Source of the DNA: Loigolactobacillus binensis
GTDB taxonomy: Bacteria > Bacillota > Bacilli > Lactobacillales > Lactobacillaceae
Reading direction: 5' to 3'
DNA: 64,000 nucleotides
NCBI RefSeq assembly: GCF_005405165.1
Contig: NZ_BJDN01000002.1
Span: 1-64,000 of the forward strand
The notes under the pieces were generated by a model. That model ran no database searches. It was not told the origin of the DNA and saw nothing but the letters and a program-made list of their open reading frames with translations. A program made the position numbers and the translations under genes. Positions 6,819-14,324 of this stretch are shown piece by piece. The first letter of the stretch is position 1. Each line of letters begins with the position of its first letter.

Positions 6819-7556
6819 CTAAAAATCTTTCCAATCATCTTCGTTGGGCTTTTCACCGTCAGGGCGTTGATCCCAGAAACCGGCGCGGGGATCGCGGCGG
6901 AAGCCATGATGATGACTACGGTCACCGCGGGGGCCGCCACTAAAACCAGGCATACCGCGGTGTCCCATAAACGGCATCTCGTGCATCGCCCGCCGCATTT
7001 GCGCTTTCAGATCTTTCATTTCTTCCGCCGATAGGTTCTGGCGCTCGCCGTATTGCGCGGTAAAGGCGTCGTGCAGGTCTTGCATCGCTTGCAGACGGTC
7101 CAGCGGGTCCACGAAACGCCGCGACTCATGTTGGAAATCTTCCGGCCAGCCAGCGGTGATCTTGGCTAAATAGTCGGCGAATTCTTGCTGCTGGGTTTCG
7201 TTTAAACCATTAAAAAAGGTTTCACTGGCGTCGGCTGTTTTTTGGGCGGCGTTTTTTTGCGCCTTTTGCCGGCCTTGCTCAGTTAAGGCCACCTGCTTGA
7301 TTCGTTTGTCGTTGGCGTCTTCGGTACGCACAATATCGCCGTTTAATTCCATTTTCTTCAATAATTCGGCCAGTGAGCTGGGGCGCAAGTCTAAAATTTC
7401 CGCCAAATAACTTTGATTCAAGTTATCCGTGTGGGCCAGCACCGCCAGCACCCGTTGTTGGCCGGTCAATTTTTGCTTATTGTCGCGCATAAAAGCGTTA
7501 CTGGCCTGACTGATAAAACGCAGTTGCTTCATTAATTCATCGGTAAATTCACTCAT
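6819..7556 (-). CDS. MarR-family repressor with a Gly/His/Arg-rich tail
   Basis: 245 residues from ATG 7556; GAGG lies 9 nt upstream, and an in-frame ATG at 7571 is part of the ribosome-binding segment. Residues about 5-140 form a MarR winged helix (recognition region LRPSSLAELLKKME, wing around TEDANDKRIKQVALT). The last ~100 residues are unusual for MarR: a helical stretch with HEMPFMGHRGMPG, then GGPRGDRSHHHGFRRDPR, ending acidic. Such tails occur in some lactobacillar MarR proteins next to LmrA-like exporters; the His cluster could bind metal (inference). It heads the operon with the exporter gene, and the promoter carries its probable operator, so it likely represses itself and the exporter. 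Confidence 0.85.
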   Translation of the reverse strand: MSEFTDELMKQLRFISQASNAFMRDNKQKLTGQQRVLAVLAHTDNLNQSYLAEILDLRPSSLAELLKKMELNGDIVRTEDANDKRIKQVALTEQGRQKAQKNAAQKTADASETFFNGLNETQQQEFADYLAKITAGWPEDFQHESRRFVDPLDRLQAMQDLHDAFTAQYGERQNLSAEEMKDLKAQMRRAMHEMPFMGHRGMPGFSGGPRGDRSHHHGFRRDPRAGFWDQRPDGEKPNEDDWKDF

Positions 7557-7590
7557 AAATAGTTGCCTCATTTCATTTTGTTTGGGAAAC

Positions 7591-7650
7591 AGTTCGGTAC
7601 CTAACTTTATTTCGTTTATGATTATAGTTCGGTACCGAATGAACTGTCAA
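7591..7650 (-). promoter_or_regulatory. MarR-controlled promoter with an embedded operator
   Basis: On the minus strand TTGACA (7650-7645), an 18-nt spacer and TATAAT (7626-7621) form a near-perfect sigma-A promoter. The spacer contains the palindrome TTCGGTACCGAA (7628-7639). A second related palindrome, AGTTCGGTACCTAACT (7591-7606, one mismatch pair), lies just downstream of the start site. Both share the core TTCGGTACC. The layout fits repression by the adjacent MarR protein. Confidence 0.8.
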
Positions 7651-7711
7651 CTGTTTTGTTAAAACTTTTTGAAAGTCGTGTTGCGGCTACCTAGTTTGGC
7701 AAGGATATCAG

Positions 7712-7764
7712 TACGAAAGTGTTTTTTTTATAAGCTTTTGAAAAGTTAAAAAAACACTTCTCGT
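7712..7764. repeat. Long A/T inverted repeat
   Basis: TACGAAAGTGTTTTTTT (7712-7728) and its near-complement AAAAAAACACTTCTCGTA face each other across about 19 nt. One base is bulged. It could act as a bidirectional terminator between the MarR promoter and the rightward genes. Confidence 0.45.
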
Positions 7765-7786
7765 ATTTTTTGCGTAACTTATATAC

Positions 7787-7821
7787 AGAAAGGAGTGCTT
7801 TTGTATAGCAAAAATCACTGA
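7787..7821 (+). other. Strong ribosome binding site with a six-codon mini-ORF
   Basis: AGAAAGGAG at 7787-7795 is a near-ideal ribosome binding site. The only start 5 nt downstream is TTG at 7801, which would encode just six residues before TGA at 7819. It may be a leader peptide ahead of the unknown gene at 7967, or the remnant of a lost gene. Confidence 0.25.
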
Positions 7822-7878
7822 AATTGTTGTTTTTAAAATATTTTTTTACAAGTTTTTGTTTAAAACGCCACAGTAAGT

Positions 7879-7931
7879 ATTTAAGTATTAAGAACTTAAG
7901 TAATAAGCACTTAATGTACTACGCATTTAAA
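7879..7931 (+). repeat. Iteron-like 15-bp tandem repeats
   Basis: Three consecutive 15-mers start at 7879, 7894 and 7909: ATTTAAGTATTAAGA, ACTTAAGTAATAAGC, ACTTAATGTACTACG. The first two match at 12 of 15 positions; the third is degenerate. A weaker CATTTAAAG at 7924 keeps the phase. The palindromic core is ACTTAAGT. They end about 35 bp before the start of the unknown gene at 7967 and could be binding sites for its product. Confidence 0.5.
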
Positions 7932-7966
7932 GCAGCGTTAATTTTTTATTAGGAAGGTGAACATTG

Positions 7967-8755
7967 ATGCCACAACAGCAATTGAGAAAAATGACCGACC
8001 GCGAAGCTCATTGTTGGGACAAATATTTGGGGAAGCAACCCCTTGAATTGGGAACGGTTAATTTACCGCGCACGATTTTTATGGTTCCCAATTTAAATGC
8101 CTTAACTTTGGCCGTTTATGGTGGTTTAGCACTTTTTCAGCTTCCTGGGATCGTTACTGCCGAAATTAAATTTATGCGAACTCAGGCGATCTCAGTCGAA
8201 TTATTGCAGCTTAGTCTAGGCCTAGATTCACGTAAGAAGAAGTTACTACGGCAAAGCTTGCTTGATTTAGTGACGCAGCAGATCATCAGTGTTACCCCGC
8301 TTACTGCGAATCAGGATTGGACTCAGGGCTGGTTTTGTTGTCGATTACCGCTTAATTTTACTGGGGAAAGTTACCAGCAAGGGTTTACCCGAATTGATGT
8401 TGCGGATTGGCAACAGATCAAATTAAAATTGAAAAAACCTAGTGAGAAAATTAAAGGTTACGCGGCTTATTTAGCCGTTCAACAAAATATTTATTACCAC
8501 GCTGACGCGTTAAAAGTTTGTTATCAGACGCAAGAAATACTGGGCGGTATTTATGGTGTTAGTCGGTATTCGGTGGCTAGAACCTTGGACCAATTAGAAG
8601 CAATCGGGGCACTGGCGATGAACAAGGTGCTGTGGTTAAACCGGGGCGTACCTGTGGAACGTAATATTATTACCAGTGCCCAGGCCTACGATCAATTGGC
8701 ACTTTTTGTCCGCACACAATTTTGGGCGGGAAAATACCAGGCTATTTTAAGTTGA
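7967..8755 (+). CDS. Unrecognised protein with two putative winged-helix segments
   Basis: 262 residues from ATG 7967, after AGGAAGG at 7951-7957; a TTG three bases earlier is possible. I do not recognise the family. Residues about 40-105 (FMVPNLNALTLAVYGGLALF ... ISVELLQLSLGLDSRKKKLLRQSLLDLVTQQIISV) read like a winged-helix fold. A second such pattern follows at about 165-215 (YQTQEILGGIYGVSRYSVARTLDQLEAIGAL). Two consecutive winged helices and the 15-bp tandem repeats just upstream recall plasmid replication initiators or DnaD-like proteins, but no specific motif confirms this; a transcription factor is equally possible. It appears monocistronic, between the MarR promoter region and the metal transporter. 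Confidence 0.6.
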   Translation: MPQQQLRKMTDREAHCWDKYLGKQPLELGTVNLPRTIFMVPNLNALTLAVYGGLALFQLPGIVTAEIKFMRTQAISVELLQLSLGLDSRKKKLLRQSLLDLVTQQIISVTPLTANQDWTQGWFCCRLPLNFTGESYQQGFTRIDVADWQQIKLKLKKPSEKIKGYAAYLAVQQNIYYHADALKVCYQTQEILGGIYGVSRYSVARTLDQLEAIGALAMNKVLWLNRGVPVERNIITSAQAYDQLALFVRTQFWAGKYQAILS

Positions 8756-8907
8756 AGCGGTATTTTATTGATTTAGCGGTTTTTAAATCAACTATTATAA
8801 CTGATAGCATAAGTTATTTCTAATTTAACTGTATTCGGTTACAAAGCGTGTTATAATTGAGAAGAAATATCAGTTAGATGAGAACAAGCAAAGAAAGGAA
8901 CGATCAC

Positions 8908-9618
8908 ATGATTGATTTACATATTCACCGTTCGGCGGCTAAGCCATCCTTAAAGTTAACTGAGTGGCTCAATGTTTTACGTGCAGGTGTTCTAGGCATG
9001 AATGATGGTATTATTTCAACGGCTGGGATCGTTCTCGGGGTTGCCGGTGCACAACAGAGTTCGTTTGCGTTATTCATTGCTGGCATTTCTGGTTTGATCG
9101 CCGGCGCTTTTTCCATGGGTGGCGGTGAATTTGTATCGGTCAGTCAGCAACGAGATATGCAAAAAACAGCTGCACAAAAGCAACGTCAGGCGATCGCCGA
9201 TCATTATCCTGAGGAGCTAGCTGATTTGACACAAGTCTATTTGGATAAAGGGATTTCGCCAGCATTGGCGCAGCAGGTAGCCACTGAGCTTATGCTGAAA
9301 GATGGTCTAGGCGCCACTTGTCAGGAAAAATATAATATTGAGTTAGGTAATTATTTTAACCCCTGGCACGCCGCGTTATCGTCATTTCTTTCATTTAGCG
9401 CCGGGGCAGTTTTGCCGTTATTGACGATCACGTTGGTGCCGGTGCGCTGGAAAGTGCAAGTGACGGTGATCGCAGTCGCGTTGGCCTTGATCTTGACAGG
9501 CTATAGCAGTGCAACGTTAGGGCATACTAACCGAACCAAAGCCGTATTGCGCAATTTGTTGGTTGGTTTGTTGACCATGATTGTGACTTACGCCATGGGT
9601 CATTTGTTCGTTATTTGA
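8908..9618 (+). CDS. VIT1/CCC1-family metal transporter
   Basis: 236 residues from ATG 8908; GAAAGGA lies 8 nt upstream, and a further upstream in-frame ATG at 8878 lacks a site. The VIT family moves Fe2+ or Mn2+ across membranes. The first helix carries the family motif LGMNDGIISTAGIVLGVAGA, and the second the GLIAGAFSMGGGEFVSVSQQRD segment that begins the cytoplasmic metal-binding helices (about residues 85-150, rich in Q/E). Three more helices follow. In bacteria these proteins probably export Mn2+ or Fe2+ to avoid toxicity. A TGTTATAAT extended -10 element lies at 8850-8858. It is alone in its unit. Confidence 0.88.
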   Translation: MIDLHIHRSAAKPSLKLTEWLNVLRAGVLGMNDGIISTAGIVLGVAGAQQSSFALFIAGISGLIAGAFSMGGGEFVSVSQQRDMQKTAAQKQRQAIADHYPEELADLTQVYLDKGISPALAQQVATELMLKDGLGATCQEKYNIELGNYFNPWHAALSSFLSFSAGAVLPLLTITLVPVRWKVQVTVIAVALALILTGYSSATLGHTNRTKAVLRNLLVGLLTMIVTYAMGHLFVI

Positions 9619-9619
9619 C

Positions 9620-9868
9620 TTGAATTTTAATTGGAAATCGGGTATAGTAACTAGCGAAGTCGCTCCGGTGAAAAAAATAATCAACTCTGCGAATACGCAG
9701 CGAGCCTAGATTTGGTGGGAGCTAGGTAATTTTCGAGTTGAGTCGTCCTTTGGAGGAGCAATTAAATAATGAGTGGATATTTTATCTAAAAGAGTGGTAC
9801 CGCGGGGAAATCTCGTCTCTTACAGTTTAACTGGAAGAGGTGGGCTTAACCTGCGGTTTTTATTTTTG
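9620..9868 (+). promoter_or_regulatory. T-box riboswitch, arginine
   Basis: Promoter TTGAAT (9620-9625), 17 nt, TATAGT (9643-9648). The leader has a Stem I with base CTCC/GGAG and upper helix TCAACTC/GAGTTGA, a GGTG-containing distal hairpin (9700-9727), and the T-box GTGGTACCGCGG at 9794-9805. The competing terminator pairs CCGCGG with CCTGCGG and ends in a T-run at 9857-9867. In the specifier-loop position I read CGT (9744-9746), an Arg codon, which fits argS downstream. Uncharged tRNA-Arg would promote readthrough. Confidence 0.9.
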
Positions 9869-10005
9869 CCTCTGCTTTAAAAGGGTGCTAGTTATTATTA
9901 CACAATCGTGATTGATCATTGACCATTCGTGGGGCAGAACCTTGGCACTGGACCGCCGTTTAAATCACGTGTTTACTGAAGACATTCAAACAAAGGAGTT
10001 TACTT

Positions 10006-11697
10006 ATGAACGAACAAAACCGTGTTATTGCTGCGCTAAAGCCGCTGTTGGCTGATCATCTAGATGACGCAACGCTGGCAAAATTAATCGAGACCCCGAA
10101 AACTTCTGATTTAGGGGACTATGCTTTTCCTGTGTTTCAACTCGCTAAAATTTTCCATAAAGCACCCCAACAAATCGCCGCTGATTTAGTGGCACAGATC
10201 AATCAAGCCGGCTTTGAAAAAGTAGTCGCAGTTGGTCCTTACATTAATTTTTTTCTAGATAAACCGCAATTTAGTCACGACTTACTCCAGACAATTCTCC
10301 AGCAGGCAGACCAGTATGGTGACGCTGATTTGGGTCACCAAGGTCAAGTACCGATTGATATGTCTAGCCCGAATATCGCCAAGCCGATCTCAATGGGTCA
10401 TTTGCGCTCGACGGTCATCGGCAACGCGATTGCTAATATTTTGGCTAAAGTTGGCTACAAACCGGTTAAAATCAATCACTTAGGTGACTGGGGCACGCAA
10501 TTTGGTAAATTGATCGTTGGTTACAAGAAATGGGGTAGTGAAGCGGCAGTTAAAGCTGATCCGATCACTAATTTGTTGAAATATTACGTTAAATTCCATC
10601 AGGAAGATGTCGAACATCCGGAATTAGATGAAGAGGCCCGCGAATGGTTCGTTAAGCTGGAAGCTGGCGATGAGGAAGCCACTAAACTGTGGTCTTGGTT
10701 CCGTGAGGTTTCATTAAAAGAATTCATGAAGATCTACAATATGCTAGGGATTAAATTTGATTCTTTTAACGGTGAAGCTTTTTATAATGATAAAATGGCC
10801 GAAGTTGTTCAAATGTTGACGGACAAAAAGCTGTTGAAAGAAAGTCGGGGCGCTGAGATCGTTGATTTGACGGCCTATGATTTAAATCCGGCTTTAATCA
10901 AGAAAAGTGATGGCGCAACTTTATACATCACCCGTGATCTTGCGGCGGCGATCTACCGGAAACGGACGTATCATTTTGTACAATCCTTATACGTTGTCGG
11001 TAACGAGCAGCGTGATCATTTCAAGCAATTAAAGGCTGTTTTGAAAGAAATGGGCTTTGCTTGGTCCGATGATATTCACCATATTCCGTTTGGTTTGATC
11101 ACTCAAGGTGGTAAAAAATTATCGACCCGGCAAGGTCACGTTATTTTATTGGAGAACGTTCTGAATGATGCCGTTGACTTAGCACAAAAAGAAATCGATG
11201 CGAAGAACCCGGCTTTGGCCAATAAGCAACAAGTGGCTAAACAAGTCGGGATCGGTGCGGTTATTTTCCATGATTTGAAAAATGAACGCTTGAATAATTT
11301 TGATTTTAATTTAGAAGAAGTGGTGCGGTTTGAAGGCGAAACTGGCCCTTATGTGCAATATACCAACGCTCGGGCGCAAAGTATTTTGCGTAAGGCGGCA
11401 GTTGAATTAAACGCGCGTGCCGATTATACGATCACTGACCCTGCAGCGTGGGATGTTTTGAAGCAATTAGCGGAATTCCCCGATATGATCGTTCGCGCCA
11501 GCAAAGCGTACGAGCCTTCGATCATTGCCAAATATGCTTTACGTTTAGCTAAGAATTTTAATAAATATTACGCTAATACTAAAGTTTTAGTTGCTGATAA
11601 TGAAAAAACGGCACGGCTGGCCATGGTTGCTAGTGTTAGCCAAGTTTTGACCCAAAGCTTGGCCTTGTTAGGCGTGGAAGCACCAGCAGAAATGTAA
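10006..11697 (+). CDS. argS: Arginyl-tRNA synthetase
   Basis: 563 residues, usual length for bacterial ArgRS (class I). It joins arginine to tRNA-Arg in the cytoplasm using ATP. Seen: the N-terminal tRNA-binding domain (1-110), the signature SPNIAKPISMGHLRST around residue 123 (HIGH-equivalent GHLR), LGDWGTQFG, the KMSK-equivalent loop LSTRQG near residue 370, and the all-helical DALR anticodon-binding domain at the C-terminus. ATG 10006 follows AAAGGAG. Control is by the T-box upstream. The gene ends at its own terminator; argR lies further downstream, as in other lactobacilli. Confidence 0.97.
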   Translation: MNEQNRVIAALKPLLADHLDDATLAKLIETPKTSDLGDYAFPVFQLAKIFHKAPQQIAADLVAQINQAGFEKVVAVGPYINFFLDKPQFSHDLLQTILQQADQYGDADLGHQGQVPIDMSSPNIAKPISMGHLRSTVIGNAIANILAKVGYKPVKINHLGDWGTQFGKLIVGYKKWGSEAAVKADPITNLLKYYVKFHQEDVEHPELDEEAREWFVKLEAGDEEATKLWSWFREVSLKEFMKIYNMLGIKFDSFNGEAFYNDKMAEVVQMLTDKKLLKESRGAEIVDLTAYDLNPALIKKSDGATLYITRDLAAAIYRKRTYHFVQSLYVVGNEQRDHFKQLKAVLKEMGFAWSDDIHHIPFGLITQGGKKLSTRQGHVILLENVLNDAVDLAQKEIDAKNPALANKQQVAKQVGIGAVIFHDLKNERLNNFDFNLEEVVRFEGETGPYVQYTNARAQSILRKAAVELNARADYTITDPAAWDVLKQLAEFPDMIVRASKAYEPSIIAKYALRLAKNFNKYYANTKVLVADNEKTARLAMVASVSQVLTQSLALLGVEAPAEM

Positions 11698-11761
11698 TCA
11701 TAAAAAAGTGAGTGCGACATAAGCCGTCTTGTGAACCACGTTTTGACTATATTATGCGTAC

Positions 11762-11810
11762 AAAAAAGAGTTGTGCTGAAGTGAATGACTTCCGGCACAA
11801 CTCTTTTTTC
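11762..11810 (+). terminator. Terminator of argS
   Basis: AAAAAAGAGTTGTGC pairs with GGCACAACTCTTTTTT through an intervening GAAG/CTTC helix. The A-run on the left and T-run on the right make it potentially bidirectional. Confidence 0.85.
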
Positions 11811-11812
11811 TA

Positions 11813-12160
11813 TTGTTTGACCAGTGGAATCAAGCTTTCACCCCTTACTTGGGTGGTGTTTTGTGCGGTGACCACTACGGTGTTTGGGCGCAAACACCGC
11901 CGACCAATTTTACCTTAGTATTAGGGGTTGCTGCGATCGGCCAGTTTAAAAAATTTCATCCGTTTCGCCTACTGTTAGCTTACACATCCCCCTTTCAAAC
12001 GGCGGCACAAGTCAGCGGGTATATTGATGTGACTGATCCACAGACCGTTACGGCGGCTGTGAGTTGGTTGCTATTTTTAGGTGATGATTGTCAGATCAAG
12101 GTTTTACCACCGCTTGTTAAGCAGCAACTACAGCAGCGGCTCAGACAATATGTATTTTGA
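11813..12160 (+). pseudogene. C-terminal fragment of a WYL-domain (YafY-type) regulator
   Basis: The frame from TTG 11813 encodes 115 residues that start directly at the argS terminator and have no ribosome binding site. The C-terminal half, with DVTDPQTVTAAVSWLLFLGDDCQIKVLPP, matches the WCX extension at the end of WYL transcription factors (pattern VADPREVLRWLLSFG..AEVLEPP). The helix-turn-helix part and most of the WYL domain are absent. I read it as a 5'-truncated relic and not an active gene. The alternative is a short unrelated protein. Confidence 0.45.
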
Positions 12161-12482
12161 CCAAGGAAGCTAGCAGCACGTCAAACCGCCAAAACGTATT
12201 TTTATTCGTAAAAGTGAGTAAAGTTTTGAATTTTTTGGTATAATCAAGCTAATCAGTAACGGGTGAACGAGAAGGCTCACGCATTTGCGCGTGCGTCCAA
12301 GTTCAGCCGAGCAGTGATTCGTGATCAAGCCAAGTTTTTTTGATAGTAGAATTATCCGCTATTGCGGAACAGAGCCGTAGTTCAACTAGGGGCATTGGGT
12401 CTAGCTGAAGGGTCATCGTCCGCAACATTCCCAATTTTTAGTATGAAAATTATCCGCTATTGTGGAGCAGAGGTGACTATTT
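12161..12482 (+). promoter_or_regulatory. argR promoter and long structured leader
   Basis: The extended -10 element TGGTATAAT (12236-12244) predicts an untranslated leader of about 230 nt. It contains hairpin GGGTGAAC/GTTCAGCC (12260-12307) enclosing ACGCA/TGCGT. It also contains a 25-bp direct repeat at 12350-12374 and 12448-12472 (23 of 25 identical), each copy folding into a small hairpin TCCGC-tatt-GCGGA. No T-box sequence or other known riboswitch motif was found. The second repeat reaches into the ribosome binding site. Confidence 0.55.
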
Positions 12483-12941
12483 TTGAAAAAAGCAGTTCGG
12501 CAAGCAAAAATTGAAGAGATCATCAAACAGCATACGATCGCCACACAAGAAGCGTTATTGGCGGCCTTAGAGGCGGAAGGAATTCCCGCAACGCAGGCCA
12601 CGATTTCCCGGGACATCCGCGAAATGCAAGTGGTCAAGGAACGCGACACTGATGGCCTATTACGGTATACGATTTATCACAGTGGTGAGAAAACGGAAGC
12701 AGAGCGTCTGGATGAGTCCATTGCAGAAGTAGTTGTGGCCGTTAAACAGGTGGAATTTGTCAATGTGATCCATACTGCACCAGGGAATGGAAACTCGTTG
12801 GCAGCGATCATCGACGATTTGGCGTTTCCTCAAGTTACCGGGACTTTAGCGGGTCACGACACGATTTTGATCATTAGTCCTGATCGTACTGGGGCCCAAT
12901 ATGTGCATGATTACTTTACACAGCGGATGGTTGTGGAATGA
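12483..12941 (+). CDS. argR: Arginine repressor ArgR, with altered effector motif
   Basis: 152 residues, standard length. The start is TTG 12483; AGGTG lies 7 nt upstream and no ATG fits. The N-terminal winged helix (1-70) has the conserved ATQATISRDIREM recognition region. The C-terminal hexamerisation/arginine-binding domain (80-150) has PGNGNSLAAIIDDL and TGTLAGHDTILI. The usual motif is GTIAGDDT; here the first Asp is His125. That Asp contacts arginine in E. coli ArgR, so the response may be changed. L. plantarum has two ArgR proteins that work together, so a second copy elsewhere would make sense. It lies downstream of argS but has its own promoter and long leader. Confidence 0.93.
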   Translation: MKKAVRQAKIEEIIKQHTIATQEALLAALEAEGIPATQATISRDIREMQVVKERDTDGLLRYTIYHSGEKTEAERLDESIAEVVVAVKQVEFVNVIHTAPGNGNSLAAIIDDLAFPQVTGTLAGHDTILIISPDRTGAQYVHDYFTQRMVVE

Positions 12942-12952
12942 AATAGACAACA

Positions 12953-12985
12953 ATAAAAGCTACTCACTTTGGTGGGTAGCTTTTT
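12953..12985 (+). terminator. Terminator of argR
   Basis: AAAAGCTACTCAC faces GTGGGTAGCTTTTT across a TTTG loop. Confidence 0.85.
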
Positions 12986-13092
12986 ATGATCAGTCCAGAA
13001 CTTCCGGGCTTGAAGTGTGATTTTCAAGCAAATTGAGCCATTAAAAGGACAGGATCGCTGGGCACCTAGCAACTTGTTGTTTGGCCTACGGG

Positions 13093-13974
13093 TCAATCCA
13101 CTTGTAGGAAGCTGGCTGGTAGCGGTGCCGTCACCGTCACAGGTTTAAAACTAAAAGGCAGCAGTAGCCGCATTTTTGCGGAATGCAAAAATAGTCGTGG
13201 ATACTTCGTAGCTTCAGGATCATATAAAACATCGCCGACCAAAGGGTGACCTAAATAACTAAAATGGACACGGATCTGGTGGGTGCGGCCAGTTTCTAGT
13301 TGAATCGCTAATAACGACTTCGTCGGTGTTTCTTGTAGTACGCTGTAGTGCGTGATGGCGGCTAAGGCGTTCGGACCATCGACTTGGCGTTTACGCTTAT
13401 CCAAAGGATCACGGCCGATCGGTAAACTGATGGTTCCACTGGCCGGTAAATGACCGTGGACCCAAGCGCGATATTGCCGGGTGATCCGCTTACTGCTGAT
13501 CAGACGATTCAGAATCGGCAGTACCACTGGATTTTTAGCCACCACAATCGCACCGCTAGTATCGCGATCTAGGCGGTGGACGACGTAAGCTGGTGAATGT
13601 AAATAAGCGGTGACGTGATTCATCAGACTGTCTTGCTCATCCGGCCGGTTAGGGTGTGTTTTGGTTCCGATCGGTTTGTTAACGACTAATAAATCGGCGT
13701 TTTCGTATAACACGGCTACTTGGCGCGCGTCACCACCATGATAATCTGGCACCGGCGTGCTGAAATCCGTACTAGAAAAAGTGAGACCAACATCATCACC
13801 GGAGTGAACTAACGTATGAACGGATTGATACTGACCGTTGATCGTGATCGCACGCTGGATCCGTAATTCATGATAAATCGTTTTGGGAACTAAAAGATCG
13901 CCGCGGACGTATTGCTTGAGCCGCTCGCCGGTTTGGGCCGCAGTGACGGTGCAATGATATTGCCATTTTTGCAT
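13093..13974 (-). CDS. RluA-family RNA pseudouridine synthase
   Basis: 293 residues. The family converts uridine to pseudouridine in 23S rRNA or tRNA. Seen: an S4-like N-terminal region (about 15-75, LVPKTIYHELRIQRAITINGQ), then the catalytic motif HRLDRDTSG with the nucleophilic Asp near residue 135. The C-terminal RTHQIRVHFSYLGHPLVGDVLY segment completes the RluA fold. GGAAG lies before ATG 13974. The size resembles YhcT/YjbO/YlyB-type enzymes of Firmicutes; the exact target uridine cannot be told from sequence alone. It is monocistronic and convergent with argR. Confidence 0.9.
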   Translation of the reverse strand: MQKWQYHCTVTAAQTGERLKQYVRGDLLVPKTIYHELRIQRAITINGQYQSVHTLVHSGDDVGLTFSSTDFSTPVPDYHGGDARQVAVLYENADLLVVNKPIGTKTHPNRPDEQDSLMNHVTAYLHSPAYVVHRLDRDTSGAIVVAKNPVVLPILNRLISSKRITRQYRAWVHGHLPASGTISLPIGRDPLDKRKRQVDGPNALAAITHYSVLQETPTKSLLAIQLETGRTHQIRVHFSYLGHPLVGDVLYDPEATKYPRLFLHSAKMRLLLPFSFKPVTVTAPLPASFLQVD

Positions 13975-14324
13975 GAAATACTTCCTTCGTTTTTTTGACT
14001 GTTCTTATTTTAACCAAAAAAATCCGCCTTGCCAAATGATAGTTGCGACTAAAGTCGGTGGTGTTGGTGCACGGCTTCACCTAAACTTAAACCAGGCTTA
14101 AGTTTCTAGTGCGGTAAATATGCTACAATGTAATGGCAATTCAGCGATCAGTGCTTGTGCACGTGATTCAAAAAGTGGCTAGACCTTGAGTTACGGGTTA
14201 TACCAAAATCGCTTTGGCTTGGCCCGTAGCGGTGACTGGTTTATTCTGAGTTTGGCGCCGCCGAGCAATCAGCTTGTTTTGCAACCTACTTGAGTATAGA
14301 ACACTTTAGTAAATGAGGATTGAT
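13975..14324 (+). promoter_or_regulatory. Promoter and ~200-nt leader of the penicillin-binding protein gene
   Basis: TACAAT at 14124-14129 is a likely -10 box, which leaves a leader of about 190 nt. It includes a clear hairpin at 14192-14229: TACGGG against CCCGTA, enclosing CCAAA against TTTGG. No known riboswitch motif is recognised. No coding sequence is seen in the gap. Confidence 0.45.

Noticed and set aside
7591-7931. Origin of replication
   Set aside because: AT-rich repeats alone do not make an origin; no DnaA boxes (TTATNCACA) or dnaA/dnaN genes are nearby.
11712-11918. Open frame of 68 codons over the argS terminator
   Set aside because: It runs through the terminator hairpin, has no ribosome binding site and no recognisable protein features.
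12161-12482. Possible T-box ahead of argR
   Set aside because: No GGTGGNACCGCG-like sequence and no paired terminator with a T-run; the region is better described as an unknown leader.
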